A DNA stretch of 64,000 nucleotides from positions 40,276,606-40,340,605 of the forward strand of contig CM071573.1 in NCBI GenBank assembly GCA_036426205.1, given 5' to 3'. Under the pieces are notes generated by a model. It was not told the DNA's origin, did not search any database, and saw nothing but the letters and a program-made list of their open reading frames with translations. The position numbers and the translations under genes were made by a program. The stretch's first letter is position 1. Each line of letters starts with the position of its first letter. This document shows, in pieces, positions 35,270 to 48,444 of the stretch. The DNA is from Ascaphus truei. Taxonomy: Eukaryota > Chordata > Amphibia > Anura > Ascaphidae.

Positions 35270-35560
35270 GCTTCTCCGGCACCTCGTAGCCACCTCGCGG
35301 GGCCTCCGACCGGCTCCTACCCCGACGGTGACGTTATCTGTCTGCACTGCCGGGGACCGCCACCATGCCCCCTCTAAGATGGCGCCGCTCCTTCCGGTTC
35401 CCACCTGTGACTCGCTTCCGGGCGGCCGCCATCTTGGATCACGCATCTCAGCAGTGCGGAGGTGTGGGTGCTTGCTCCTGCTTCCCGCTCTCAGCTCCCT
35501 TCCGGGTCTTGCGCCTCACCGTGGATTCCCACCAGCACAGGTATCATCGCCATCTTGAGC
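35270..35560 (-). promoter_or_regulatory. CpG-rich inter-ORF island with YY1-like motifs, LINE copy 2
   Basis: YY1-like cores lie at 35374-35386, 35422-35437 (gcggccgccatcttgg) and 35545-35559, with TTCCGG sites nearby. The layout mirrors copy 1. Confidence 0.4.
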
Positions 35561-35807
35561 GTGGGGATGCCTCCATGAGGAAGGTAGGCCAAAAGTTTTT
35601 ACATTGTTTTGACAGCTTTAGCGTCCGGTGACTGCTGTGGATCGATTCAGAGGATCGGTAATTCCCGCGATGTGGGGTTCAATTCTCTCTTTTCAGGGGG
35701 TGGGAGTTTGCTTAGGGCGCTAAACCAGCGGGGTCAGGGGATACTTTTTCTGGCAGTTTAACTGAATTTTCCAACGAAAGCCATAACTTTAACTTGGTGG
35801 TACTTTT

Positions 35808-36769
35808 TTATGATTCATCTGTGACCCTCTGCTCCCTGGGGGACTTCGACCACTGCTCCCACGTGGGCTCCGGGAGCTGGCTAGCTGGCTCCTCGGCCAC
35901 AGGGGCTTCTCCCAGGCCTAGTTTGTGAAGGAAGGCTTGCCCTTCATCCGCCTCCCTCAGTGTGTATGCTTTCCCGCCTCTTACTACCTGCAGGCCGAAG
36001 GGGAAGGTCCACCTGTACCTAACCCCCTTGTCTCTCAGGATTTTCGTTATTGGCAGCAAGGATCTGCGGCGGGCCAGCATTGCCGGGGATAGGTCCTGGA
36101 AGATGCACATCCTCGTGCCCTCATGTTCCACTACCGGTAGTGGTCTGGTTTTGTGTGTGACGGCCTCTTTTGTGCGATAGTGGTGCAACCGTAGCACAAT
36201 ATCCCTGAGCTGTTCATTTAGGAGCGGTTTGGCTCTGAGGGCTCTGTGGCACCTATCCATTACCAGGCGATCTTTGGGGACATCTGGGAGCAGCGCTTCC
36301 AGCCATTGTGAAATGAACTCTTCACAGTCCAGGACAGTTTCGGGGACTCCTCTGATCCGGAGGGTTTATTGGCCTGTCCTATACTTGTGTCTTCTGGCGC
36401 TACACCGCAATTCATTTATTTGCTCTTGCAAGCCAGTGTATCTCCTGTCCTTTTTCTTGATTGCTCTATCGACTGGTCCATTTAGTTTCAAGGGTGTTGT
36501 CCGTTCCCCCAGGCCTGACACCTCTCTCTTCAGGTCTTTGATCTCAGCCTGGAATAGGGTTTTGAGGTTGTGTATAGTTTTGTCTATATCACACTGTCTC
36601 ACTGGCCTCAGGTCGGGTTGTCCCGCTCCTCTCCTTCGCCGTCGGCTTCTGTGTCTGAGCCTGCATTTGAATGTGGCGCCATTTCACCTCCCGCTCACTG
36701 TCCGTGGCGCCGACCGAAATATTCGGCGGCAATACTTTCTTTTTGGTCCCCGGGGGCTTTTCTGGACAT
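35808..36769 (-). pseudogene. LINE copy 2 ORF1, frameshifted
   Basis: The start ATG at 36769 is at the same point as in copy 1. A stop and frameshifts break the N-terminal part; the coiled coil ([16 protein letters not shown]) and the RRM/C-terminal part ([17 protein letters not shown] to [13 protein letters not shown]) lie in separate frames. It ends REQRVTDES. Confidence 0.85.
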
Positions 36770-36907
36770 CCTGGGATCGTGGGTGTTTGATTATCAGAGA
36801 CTGGTTGGTAGTTGGATATGTTTATTAGGTTTCAGCTGTCTTTATTTGGTAAGCGGACAGGAGCCTCCTAACCTGTGCGTCATGCTCCTTGCCGTCGCGC
36901 AGGCCGG

Positions 36908-37165
36908 GGGTTCTTTTTTAAATGTATTGGGGGAGTAGGGGTCTATTTGAAATGTATTGGGGAAGTGGGAGTCTTTTTTAAATGTATTGAGGAAGTGGGG
37001 GTCTTTTTTAATGTATTGGGGGAGTTGGGGTCTTTTTTAAATGTATTTGGGGAGTGGGGGGGGTGTCTTTTTAAAATGTATTGGGGGTATGGGGGTCTCT
37101 TTTAAATGTATTGGTTGAGTGGGGGTCTCTGTGATATGTATTGTGGGGGTGGGGTTATATGTATT
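36908..37165. repeat. G-rich minisatellite, ~30-bp unit
   Basis: The unit aaatgtattgggggagtggg with gtctttttt repeats about eight times. A remnant of the same array lies at 29130-29158, on the other side of LINE copy 2. G-runs on the plus strand could form quadruplexes. Confidence 0.85.
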
Positions 37166-37537
37166 TAAGCGGTGGTTTTTTTTGGTATGTATTTTCTGTG
37201 GGGGGATTGAGTGAGAGTAGGGTAATTGATGGAAGGTGGGGGCGAGTGAGAGGAGAGATGGGGGAAGGAGGAAGTGAGGAGAAAAGTAGGAGTAAGAGTA
37301 GAGACCAGAAAAGAGCAAATACTATGAAGGTTGGGCGGGGGGGGGGGAGGAAGTGATAGAGGGTGAATGAGGAAGAGGGAGTGAGATGGAGGGGAGTGAA
37401 ATACATGGAAAGAGGGTGGGGAATAGAGAGGGCTCGTGAGGTGTGAAAGGGGGGGGGGGTCGCAATACCACCGGGGAGAGGGTGGGGTTCCGGACATAAC
37501 TAGTCCTGGGCCCCGGGAAATCTGTCAGTAGCCCTGT
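37166..37537. repeat. G/A-rich part of a composite repeat
   Basis: A purine-rich stretch that ends ctgggccccgggaaatc, matching the right edge of the composite repeat at 48345. Long minus-strand frames are Pro/Ser-rich low complexity. Confidence 0.55.
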
Positions 37538-37663
37538 GTGTGTTTGTCACTGTGTTTTTCTGTGTGTGTGTCACAGTGTGTTTCTCTGTGTGTGTGTCAC
37601 TGTGTGTGTGTATCACTGTGTGTCTCTGTGTGTGTGTCTCTGTGTGTGTGTGTGTGTGTGTGA
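37538..37663. repeat. (TG)n-type microsatellite
   Basis: Runs of gtgtgtgt broken by tctctgtg and tcactgtg. Confidence 0.9.
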
Positions 37664-38169
37664 CGGTAGAATGGAAACAGACAAGCACAGCTGGTATAAG
37701 TTAAAACTGTTATTACAATGGTGTAATAAAAAAGATCGCTCACTCAGAGTGAGAAACACCGGCGGGTAGGGGTACCACAATTGACTGTTAAATTAGCTGG
37801 TATTACGCACCCGGCAAGTAGTACCCATTTTCCCTCCTTTATTTTCCCTTCCCCCTCCTTTTGTATCTTTTTGACATGGATCTATCTTCACTATCCCCCC
37901 CATTGCGTTTTCCCACCCCCGCCCCTCCCCCAGCCTCCCCCTCCAAACTTTATATATTGACGCGTCGGTTCCCGGTATCCGCATGTCCGACAAGAGCCCG
38001 GAAAGTGATGTCACGCATCATATTGCACGTGTTGCCTACCATTTTATCAGTTCTTGGGCGGCTCTACAGCTTCAGGCAAGTGGGAAGGCATTTACTATTG
38101 TCACAGAGAGGAATGTAATGGTTGTACCAACATATACTTACACAATTACCAGAGATCGGTAATACAGTA
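37664..38169. other. Unclassified sequence, pyrimidine-rich middle
   Basis: No gene or known repeat was recognised. This may already belong to the low-quality gap-fill sequence that is obvious from 38745. Confidence 0.35.
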
Positions 38170-38560
38170 CTGACACACTTATTGAGTGTGGGGGTACCCG
38201 AAAGCCGGGAGATTTCCCGGCTTGCTATGTGCCGCACCTCGGGTGACCGGGAATAGACGCGGTCACGCGTCTTCGGGAGCGTGCGGCACTGCACGCGCGT
38301 CCAGGGCCTCCCCGAGGGAGCCCTGGTGTCCCGCGATCGCGGGACAGCGGCAGGGGGTTCCGGGGGACACCGGCGGACCCGGCGCGGTAGTAGGAAGAGC
38401 GCCCGATGGAGGGCGCTCTCGCTGCTTCGGCTCGCGCCCGTCACACTCGGGCGCGCGCCAGGCTACTGCGCGGCAGAACGGGGCAATGCTCGAATATTCC
38501 GATAAATTGGTCGCAGCAGTACCAAAAAATTCCATTCCAGTATTACTTGTCATTTTTACT
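38170..38560. mobile_element. CpG-rich hAT-like MITE relative, reverse orientation
   Basis: Segments such as aagccgggagatttcccgg and gagggagccctggtgtcccg match the complement of the element at 16448-16943. Ends were not resolved. Confidence 0.5.
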
Positions 38561-38744
38561 GGACCTAGCAGGCCTGCGACAGGGTGGGGGGCAGAAGGGA
38601 CCGATGTTCGGGTCTGGTGTCTGCGGGGGAAACTGGGGCCAGTGCTTGCACTTGAGCCCGACCTCTGGATTCGGTAGTCTCAGCAGCGGGCCCTGCTCTC
38701 CTTCAACTGCAGCTTCCGCATGGCATCAGAGGGAGCCCGAACAC

Positions 38745-41700
38745 GTGTGCCACTGGCTCTAACAATGTGGGACAGAGTGGAAGAGGCGAACGTGAAGATG
38801 AAGGAGAGCTATGTCCGACTGCGAGAGCACCAGCAGCCAGGCCCGGCCAGAGGTCGGGGCCCAAAGTGCAGAGCCGGGGGTAACTTGACCAGCAACAAGT
38901 AAGGTCTGTTTTTTAAGTATTGGGGAGAAGGATGGGGGGTGGTTAGTTTTTTTATATGCAGGGGTGTTTTTTTTTTTTTATAGCATTGAGGTGTTCTTTT
39001 ATATGCATTAGGGTTTCTTTTATATGTATTGGGGTGGTTTGTATAGAGTATTGGGCTTTTTAATAAGTATTGTTTTTTTATATGCATTATTTTTTTATAT
39101 GATGGTCATTTCTGTTGTATTAGTTTTATGCATTGGGGGTTTGTTTTTTTTAATATTGCACTTTTTTTATACGTATTGTTTTTTTTTTGTAACTATATAC
39201 AGGAATACCCCGCTTTAAGGACACTCACTTTAAGCACACTCCGCGAGTAAGTACATATCGCCCCAATAGGCAAACGGCAGCTCACGCATGCGCCTGTCAT
39301 AACATCCTGACACAGCAATACCAGCTCCTATTTCAAGTACAGTACATGCATCGATTAAATGGGAGAAAAAGCAGTGCTTCAACTTAAGTACATTTTCGCT
39401 TTTACATACATGTCCGGTCCCGTGCGTTATGTATGCGGGGTATATGCCTGTATTGGAGTTTTATATGTATGTGGTTTTTTTTTATTTTATTGTTTTTTTT
39501 TTTATATGTATGGGTGGGTTATATATATGTTTTTTTATAGTTATTGGGGGGTATGGGGTAATGTATTGGGGGTTTCAAATGTATTGCGAGGTTGGGGGTT
39601 TTTCTGTATGGATTTGGGGGGTTTTATTATTTGGGGAGGTGGGGTGGGGTGGTTGTATATATTTGTGGGTGGGAAGTTTTAGCATTTGGCGGTTGTGTTT
39701 TTGGAATATTATTTGTGGGGGAATGTGTGAAGTGAGGGGGAGGGGAATGAGTGGGGAGGGGGGGGGGTTTGAGCGAGAGTGGGGTAAATTGACGCAGTAG
39801 GGGGGGAGAGTGGTGAAGAGGGAGGGGGTTGAGAGGAAAAAAGGCGTAAGAGTGAGACGCAGGGGAGAGAGAGAATATATTATGAGGCAGCGGGAGGGGA
39901 CAGGGATTGATTGAGAGTGGGGTAATGATGGAGGGTGGAGAGTGAGAGGTGAGGACGGAGTGGAGAAAACATGGTATTGTGGAGGGAAATAGAGGGCGGC
40001 TCGTGAGAGGTGTGAAATGGGGGGCTCGCGAGTGGTGTGAAATGGAGATAGACAACATGTGCGACGGTGGGGGGGGGGGGGCGGATCAGAGCTGTCAGCC
40101 TGGTGCCCCGACGAAATCGTTCTATACCTGACTCCACGCTCCAATGATCATATGAATAATAGCACAGCAGATACATGTAACATATAATTAGCTACTTTGC
40201 ATTGCTTGTATGACTCTCACCTGGAACTGTCAATGATTGTTTTGCGTATAAAGCAGGAAAACGTGTGTGTAATCTTCTCTGGTTTGTTCCATGGTAAATT
40301 TTGCAATGGCCTTTCCTTGGTACCAACCATGGCTTTGTCATCTGAAAAGCAGCCAATTCTGTGTTGTAGCAAACCTTTCTCCTATAAAACAAATCATGGT
40401 GTTGGAATTTCCTAAGTGGACGGGGTTGCAAGTGTGAAGCGATGGCATTCTAATACCATTTCAATATGGAGCCCTGAACAGACTAAGGGGCCCTATTCAC
40501 AAAGCGGTGTGATAAAAATCAGTGCCTTGTCGCCCAAACCTTGGGGCCTATGCACTAAGCGCCGGAAAAAAAAATCGCCATTGATTTGAAATTGCCATTT
40601 TTTTTTCCCACACAAACAGTTTTTATTGGGTTATGGTACAGAGCGAAAATTGTTTAACCAACACATTGTCTTCCCTCAGGTCCACAATCCAAATTTTCAG
40701 TGTTTCCCGCTCCGAAAATAGCGACACACATAGATGACATAAGGGCAACCAACTGACAGACAGACGAACAGCACAAAACAAGTTGGGGGGGGGGGGGTGG
40801 GGGTAATAAGTAAAGGAGGAGTGGGAAGGGAGGGGGGGAGGAGGAGGCCCGCACATGAGAATAACTAGCGTCACTGTCTTTTTCGTAGTCACACCATTCC
40901 AGCGAAGATCCTACCCTAAGGAGCTCTATTCCCTTAACCGTCATCCCTACCTGTACCCAGTCTGTTACTGTCCGTACCGTTACTTACCGAGGAGAATGCA
41001 TCTCAATAGATCAGGGGCAGTGGTCTATGTGGTGCATCCACCCCGGTGGTGATGTCGATGGTACTACAGGGGCCCAGACTTTTAGGAAGTTTTCGCCGGT
41101 GTCATGACCAGGATTGTCAACTGCTCCATCCGGCAAATATACCAAATTCTGTTCGAATTTTCGTAATGTGGGTAAATCGGTAGCTTCACAAATGCTGCAA
41201 TTTCGTCACCCCATGGCTGTTGCAAAATGTGCAAATTAATTTTCTGTGCTGGTTGCCAGCCCCTGGGTGCGCACTGCCCAGCCCGGGTGCGCCTGACCAG
41301 CAGGAAACAGCCAGGGGTCTAGGGGACGCGCCATTCCGAGAAGTCTCTGTAGCCAATTTTGGATTTCCTCCATAAAGGAGCCACTCTGGTGCAACCCCAC
41401 AGCATGTGAAGTAAGTCTGCATGTTCCCACATTGTTTAGGGCCCAATGAGAGGGTAATCTTTTACAAACCTTGCCAATCTCACTGGGGTAGGTAAGGTAC
41501 CACCGCATTAGGAACCTTATATGCAAAATCTCCTTCAATAGTAGGCATATGGGATTTTAGCTGCTGCCAGTACTATTGGGTGCCAGTCTCGTCATCTATC
41601 GTCTCCCCTGGTCCGATTCCCATTTGTTCTGTAGCTAAGTTTGTGTGTCGTGTCAGAATCCAGGACAGAACCACCTCTCCGTAATCTAGACGTAGTCCCG

Positions 41701-44700
41701 TGGTGTCCGTTCCTCTTGGAACACAGCGCTCAAAATTGTACGAGTGTGCGTTTTGGGATTTTGTGTAGAAAAGCTCTTCTCTGGAGTGGTATCTAAAAAA
41801 TTCAGAGTTTGGCATCTTCTGATTCTGATTTATTTGGTCAAAGGATTTTATTGATTGGCTTCCCTCAGATGTAGTTAGCCTCGTGAGGCCCTTTGTTTTC
41901 CATGTGACTAGGTTTTACCTCAAACGGCCCGGAGCGAAATCAGGGGTCCCCACAAAGGGGTCATGAAGGTGTGCTGGGTAGGTAAAGGGCACACTATATG
42001 TGGTGTTCTCACAAGTTGCAACGAGAGCTACTCAGTGCGGCCAGCGGCTCTCTCTCATGGTCCCCTGAACCTTTTTTGGTAGCCAAATTAGATTCTTGTA
42101 GATATACGGGGCGCAGCATGGCTTTTTCCAAACTCCACCCATCTACGCAAACTAGGGTGCATATGCCACTGAATAATTGTGGTTAAGTTGGGCCGTTTGA
42201 AATACGATATCAAGCAAGGTCCGCCAACCATTCCTCCTCTAACCTGTGGTCGATTAAATACAGATTTAATGCGTGTGGGTTGTTTTGTTACCCCAAACGA
42301 ATTTCACCATGGAGGACTGTAAACGGAGGATGTCATCCTTGGCCCCTTGTATCGAGGAGGGTTGGAAAATATACAAGTTCTGGGAGAAAATTCATCTTGA
42401 GGCTCTGGATCCTGTCGATCACATGAATGCGTAGCCCGACCAAATCCTGAGATCCTCCTTCGAGTTATAAGTTGGGTATTGGCTTTATATTGGGCGTTAT
42501 ATCTTTGGTGATATTAACCCTAGGTATTATAAGGAGGAGGCTTGCCATTTGAAGGTTAAATTAGATCAATTAGTTTCGTGGTGACCTTTGGCAGGTTATA
42601 TTTAACGCTTCTGATTTGGTTTGATTGATCTTGAATCCCGAGATCTTGTTAAATTCACCAACAGGCTGAAGACATTCGGCAGGGAGGTAAGGGGACTTTG
42701 ATAACATTAGGATAATCATCATCCGCATACAGGGCCACTTATGTGACTGCTCATTGATTTGTTATTCTGCTATGGTATTATATCGGGGTTGGCTATTACC
42801 GATATGTGCCCGCTAAGGCTGCTATACATAATGCGTAAGAAAGTGGGGGACAGGGGGACCATCCCTGACTGGTGCCACTTCTTATCGGGAATTCTTCACG
42901 AATGGGAAGCCCTCGGTGTCTCACACTCGCCCTCCGGTTCCCGATAAAGAGCCAGCAGAATGGATGCCCAACACTTCTCAACCCTATGTGAACTCCCAAG
43001 CGTGCTCTTTGAGGTAGGGCCAATCAATTCGGTTAAAGGCCTTCTCGGCGTATACCGACTCAGTGCATAGACGGGGATATGTTTCCGTTGTTCCAAATCA
43101 TTAAGTCTCTAATGTCCGTCTAGTATGTCTGCCGCCTGCTCGCCGCATATGAACCATACTTGGATGGGTGGACCAGCTTTGGCATCACTGCTATTAGGCG
43201 GTTAAGCCAACAATTTGGAGAACATTTTGGGGTGTCCGAGTTGAATAAGGATATCAGACGATAGCTTTTGCAGTCAGCTGGATCCTTGCCCGGGATTTGG
43301 GGATACTGATACGGACAGCTGGAGCATTTGGCCAGGTTAGGGGGCAACCTTCTAGGAATGAGTTATTAAACAGATTTCACCGTGCAAGGCACTAGGATTT
43401 TTCGATTTGTTGTTAGTATAGTTAGAGAAGACCTCCGGGCCTGGGGTTTGGATTGCGGCTTCAGTGATTTGATATAGCCTCAGTAATTTCTCACCTGAAA
43501 AATCTCCTGTAGTGCCGTCCCTGTTCTTTCCTGCCCAATCTGGATGGGTAGTTTTGTCCTTTAAGGCAATGTTTTCAGCTGTGTAGAGTGTGTTCTCACA
43601 AATGGGAGACTTTTGCCCCATCGTAGAGGGTCTAATATAGGTTTTAAATATTATCCACGATTTTGTTGGGATCAGAAGTGAGGTCACCTGTTTTTTGTTT
43701 CGAATTGCTGGATGGGAAAGTTCGTTTAATGTTTCTTAAGTTTATTGGCAAGTGGGGTAATCTGGCTTGTTCGCTTTTCGTAAAATTTACGCCCTGGACC
43801 AGGTCATCTCCTCTCTCAGCTCGGGAGGACACGAGTAAATTTAGTTTCGTTTTGGGTATCAAGCCAGGCCTGAAGGGTCTGTGCTTGTTTGTTGTTTTTT
43901 TTTTATGGGAGGGCAGATAGGGCTGTCAAATCAGATTGTACAATCTTAATCATACGTTCCCTTTTTTTTTCCGCCCTACTCGCTATCCCTATGAGCTCAC
44001 CTCGTAGAGTCGCTTATGGGCCTCATAGAGTGGATTGAGATGTCACGCTACCAACATTTTAATTGAAATATTCCCTGATTTTATCCCCTACTTTTTTTTC
44101 AATCTCGGGGATTTTATTAGTAAATCATTGAGTTACTCATCCATGTCACTTCCTGGTCTGTCCAGTCTAAGGTCAGTGCACCGCAGCTTACAGGTGCATG
44201 CATCAGACCATGAAATATCATGGATTCCCGTATGGGAGATCTGCGAAACCACTGTTGGACAACAAAGAGGGTGCTCTATCCTGCTGTAGCGGTCGCTGTG
44301 GGTGTGAGTTAGATGTGTATTCTTTGTCGCCGGGGTCTGCTGCGCGCCATGTCCACTATAATTATTTTAGCTTTAAGCCCGCGGGCCCAAGCTGCTCTAC
44401 TTTGTGGGTGTTTAGTTCCCGTTGGTGTGCATTTAATCAACCTTGGGTCCAACGTGAGGTTAAACGTACCCCCCTAGTATTAAACCGCCCTGACGCACTA
44501 CTCTGTGTAGGGTCGTAAAGAATTGTCCAAAAAGGTTGTCAGCGCCCGCTTCGTTAGGAGCGTACACGTTATGCCAAGTGAGAATTTGCCCTCGGACGAA
44601 ACCCACCACTATTATGAACCACCATTTTATATCGTTTTGGTGAGTTATATTCTAGCGCAAGGCGGTTATGTACCAGGATCGCTGACCGCTCTTTCTTTGT

Positions 44701-46990
44701 TGTTTAGCTGGTCCGCTGATACCCAAGTTCTGGTTACTGGCGTCGAGTGTTTGGGGGAGTTGAGTTTAAAAAATGCGTTCTGTAGTGGATGATGTCGGGG
44801 TCCGTAGTTTCTGTGACGTCAGTCATAGTCTAATATCTTTTAAAGGGGGGGGCTATTGAAATCACTTTCATGTTGTGTGAGATTACATGTGAATCCGCCT
44901 CCCATCGGTGATGTCAGGATATGCCCTGCGATTTGTAGGCTGGTGTGTCGACCGAGATCCGCTGGGTCAAGGATGCTTCTCGGCTCCTCTGACTGTGGGA
45001 CGGGTGGTAACAAAAGGGGTACATACACAGGGAACAAAGAAAGAAACAATACACAAGACAAATAAAACTTTACGGTGACCATTGGGACTGAGTTCCCAAG
45101 GTCACCTGATATGGGCCCCGTCGGGGGTCCCGGCCTGGGGCAAGTCTGCTTCTGGTCTTGCTGTGCGCTCTGGCCCAGTTAGCGGCCCAGGGCCAGTTGG
45201 GGTCTTTGCATGGTCCCTTGGGGTTGCCCCCCAAGTACCCATGGTTGGAGTTCCCATGACGACGGTTTGGCGTGTAATCCACTTTCTTCCCCCGCCCCCA
45301 ACCAAAAACAATATAAACGGGTACTTACAACCATCCTAAACGAAAATAGTCCCATAAGTAAAAAAACGTAAGCCAGCGCATGTTATAACCTTTCCCTCCG
45401 CCCCGACTAATCTATTGCACTCTCTCTAGTATTTGTAACCTCGTGTGCAGCCATGCACTCGATCTCCTCCTTCTCGGCCGCACGTGCAGAGTACTATTGG
45501 GTAGTACAGTTAGGTGGATACTCCTCAATTGGTGTGGTTACTAAAGTAACCCAGCCCTCGTCTCTCTTTGGATCCTGGCTACCGCTGCGGTGGAATCTCC
45601 GATGGTGTGAGCATCTGACCTTCCCCGCTCTTTCGCGATTCCCTGTGGAGTAGGGCTCCCCTACTCTGTCTATGCCTGTGGGGAATGTTTGTTAAATTTT
45701 TGTAAGGCTTGGAGGGTGGACTGCCCGGCTGTCATGCGAAAAGCCCTAGCGTGGCCTATTGCGGGGCTTATCTGGCGCCGGTCCTTTTCTAATGCTGTTG
45801 TCCCCCCACCGCCCTGTAAGCGTCACATGTGAGATCCCCCGGTGACTGCAGCTCCGTAGATGGTCCGTGTGTGCGCCGCTCCCCTTTCATATGTGAGAGA
45901 AGTACCCCCCCTTGTGCCACCAGCGTCGGGTCTGGAGTCGCGCGACATCCGGCTTGTGCAGCTTCCGGTCCGGCGTGCCCCCATCAAAGATGGCCGCTTC
46001 GTCAACATAGCTTGACGTCATACCTGGCCGGTTCTATCGTCATTCGGAGCTGCCGGAGATCCTCGGAGGGGTGGATGTCTTCCCCGCGCTTGTCTTCTCC
46101 CTCGCTTGAGACTTCTTCATCCGTGGTGATGTGCTGTTATCCACCAGACCAGGCGCCCCATCTTGTGGGCATGCGTTCCAACGCCCCTTACGGGTTGTCT
46201 TCTTCTGCCACGCACCGAAGGATTTCAGGTAGGTGCTTTGCCCTTTTTTTGCAGTACCGGTGTCTTTGGGGTCTTATGTGACACTGTGAAGGTGGTGTGG
46301 AGGCTTTGTGGGGCTCTCGCGGCGACGGAGGAAACTACGCGCTTTCAAACATTTATTACAGGTTGTCTGCCCCTCATTTTACATGCGTCCTAACTTAGGC
46401 AACAAACGGCAGAGAAGAGGAAAGTGTCTTTTTGGCTTGGCCCCTGCTCATTCTTTCTCTGATTCACTCACTTCCCAAGTAATTTCTTGGAGGGGATGGG
46501 TGTTTCACCTGGTTGCATTCTGGTGTCGGGCTGCGTTCGGGCCGGGCCCGGCGCCAACCCTTCTTCACCCCCATTTTGCGGACAAAGTCATGCCCTCTTC
46601 CGCGGGTTCTTGCATGGAGAGATGGCCCTCCCGTTTCTAATGACCATCAGGCCAAACGGAAGGTTCACTCTAACGTTATTGGCTCTGTCAAGGGATTTTC
46701 ATGCCGCTGTAGCTTCTTGCGCCGGGCAAGGTTATGGGGGACAGATCCTGAAAACAGCTGGAGTGCGGACCTTCCTCATATAACCGTGCATGGCTTCCCT
46801 CTCCCTTGCCTTTCTTTGGTCTTAAGATAGGTTTTCCCGGGTGGCACGAGAAGAAAAGTAATGGATTGTCGGCGCGATGGACATCCCACGGTTTTTGGGT
46901 CATTTTGACCGGCCAACTCCTGAGGGCACGGAAAATACTGTCCATCAGTTAGCTCCGTGTTCAGCGGGGTATGCCGCTCCAGGAGCTAGG
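38745..46990. other. Noisy duplicate of 47.02-55.01 kb, probable assembly artefact
   Basis: The order is the same as at 47020-55010: composite repeat, Tigger-like MITE, lipase exon 2, Harbinger-like MITE left end, then LINE copy 3 from its 3' end into ORF1. Anchors correspond throughout (40137 to 48346; 45060 to about 53185; 46980 to about 55005). The copy is full of single-base insertions and deletions, and every long frame of the clean version is broken. It is about 3% longer than its partner. The join near 46.99 kb falls in the middle of LINE ORF1. This is what an uncorrected long read placed as gap fill looks like. Confidence 0.85.
40222..40380 (-). pseudogene. Noisy image of lipase copy B exon 2
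   Basis: The sequence matches exon 2 at 48445-48599 with about ten indels, so no frame survives. Since the whole surrounding 8 kb shows the same noise, it should be treated as an artefact rather than a third gene copy. Confidence 0.8.
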
Positions 46991-47019
46991 GGGCGCCATT
47001 TTCCGCGGTCCAAGGTAAA

Positions 47020-48345
47020 GACCCGACACGTGTGCCACTGCTCTAACATGTGGGACAGAGTGGAAGAGGCCTGAAGATGAAGGAGAGCTAGGTCCGACTG
47101 CGAGAGCACCAGCAGCCAGGCCCGGCCAGAGGTCGGGCCCAAAGTGCAGAGCCGGTAACTTGACCAGCAACAAGGTAAGTCTGTTTTTTAAGTATTGGGG
47201 AGAAGGATGGGGGGGGTATTTTTATATGCATTGTTTTTTTTTTTTATATGCATTGAGGTGTTTCTTTTTATATGCATTGAGGTGTTTCTTTTTATATGTA
47301 TTGGGGTGGTTTGTATATGTATTGGGGCTTTTTAATAAGTATTGTTTTTTTATATGCATTATTTTTTTATATGTATTGAGGTATTTTTTATATGCATTGG
47401 GGCTTTTGTTTTTTTTAATATGCATTTTTTTTATACGTATTGTTTTTTTTGTAACTATATACAGGCATACCCCGCTTTAAGGACACTCACTTTAAGCACA
47501 CTCGCGAGTAAGTACATATCGCCCAATAGGCAAACGGCAGCTCACGCATGCGCCTGTCATAACATCCTGAACAGCAATACCAGCTCCCTATTTCAGTACA
47601 GTACATGCATCGATAAATGGGAAAAAGGCAGTGCTTCACTTTAAGTACATTTTCGCTTTACATACATGCTCCGGTCCCATTGCGTATGTTAATGCGGGGT
47701 ATGCCTGTATTGGAGGTTTTGTATGTATGTGGTTTTTTTTTATTTTTATTGTTTTTTTTTTTTATATGTATGGGTGGTTTTATATATATTGTTTTTTTAT
47801 ATGTATTGGGGGTATATGTATTGGGGGTTTCAAATGTATTGCGGAGGTTGGGGGTTTTCTGTATGTATTTGGGGGGTTGTATATATTTGGGGAGGTGGGG
47901 GTTGTATATATTTGTGGGTGGAAGTTTTATGCATTTGGCGGTTGTTTTTTGGAATATATTTTGTGGGGGGAATTGTGTGAGGGGGAGGGAATGAGTGTGA
48001 GGAGGGGGTTGAGCGAGAGTGGGGTAAATGACGCAGGGGGGAGAGTGAGAGGAGAGAGGGGTTGAGAGGAAAAGAAGGCGTAAGAGTGAGACGCAGGGGA
48101 GAGAAATATATATGAGGCAGCGGGAGGGGACAGGGATTGATTGAGAGTGGGGTAATTGATGGAGGGGGAGAGTGAGAGGTGAGACGGAGGGGAGAAATAC
48201 ATGGTATGTGGGAGGGAAATAGAGGGCGCTCGTGAGGTGTGAAATGGGGGGCTCGCGAGGTGTGAAATGGAGCTCGCAACATTGCCGACGGTGGGGGGGG
48301 GGGGGCGATCAGAGCTGTAGTCCTGGGCCCCGAGAAATCGTTCTA
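47020..48345. repeat. Composite G-rich repeat (clean copy)
   Basis: It starts with acacgtgtgccactg and caccagcagccaggcccgg, passes caacaaggtaagtctg, then T-rich and G-rich minisatellite arms (ttatatgcattgaggtg and tgtattgggggtt units), and ends gtcctgggccccgagaaatc. Related pieces lie at 28.8-29.15, 36.9-37.5 kb and, noisily, 38.75-40.13 kb. The frames in it are low complexity. Confidence 0.55.
47460..47709. mobile_element. Tigger/pogo-like MITE, clean copy
   Basis: 250 bp with inverted ends tacaggcataccccgc and gcggggtatgcctgta, bounded by TA. Same family as 5745-6078. Confidence 0.7.
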
Positions 48346-48444
48346 TACCTTGATCCACAGCTCCAATGATATAATGAATAATAGCCAAGCAGATACATGT
48401 AACATATAATTAGCTTACTTTGCATTGCTTTGTATGACTCTCAC

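Larger units (their letters stand above)
29147..36919 (-). mobile_element. Tx1-like L1 LINE, copy 2, near full length, with target duplication
   Basis: A 12-bp duplication (gggttctttttt) lies at 29147-29158 and 36908-36919. Without a nested 724-bp LTR the element is about 7.0 kb. It landed in a G-rich minisatellite, which resumes on both sides. It has the same subfamily and order as copy 1: ORF1 (36769-35808), inter-ORF region, additional frame (34501-34067), ORF2 (34074-29550) and 3' UTR. The RT frame is open for 735 residues, the best preserved in the window. Confidence 0.93.

Noticed and set aside
39359..40144. Hydrophobic plus-strand and Pro/Ser-rich minus-strand frames (also 47160-48388)
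   Set aside because: They come from T-rich and G-rich low-complexity arms of the composite repeat.
40222..40380. A third lipase gene copy
   Set aside because: It lies in the noisy duplicate block and mirrors exon 2 of copy B with sequencing-type indels.
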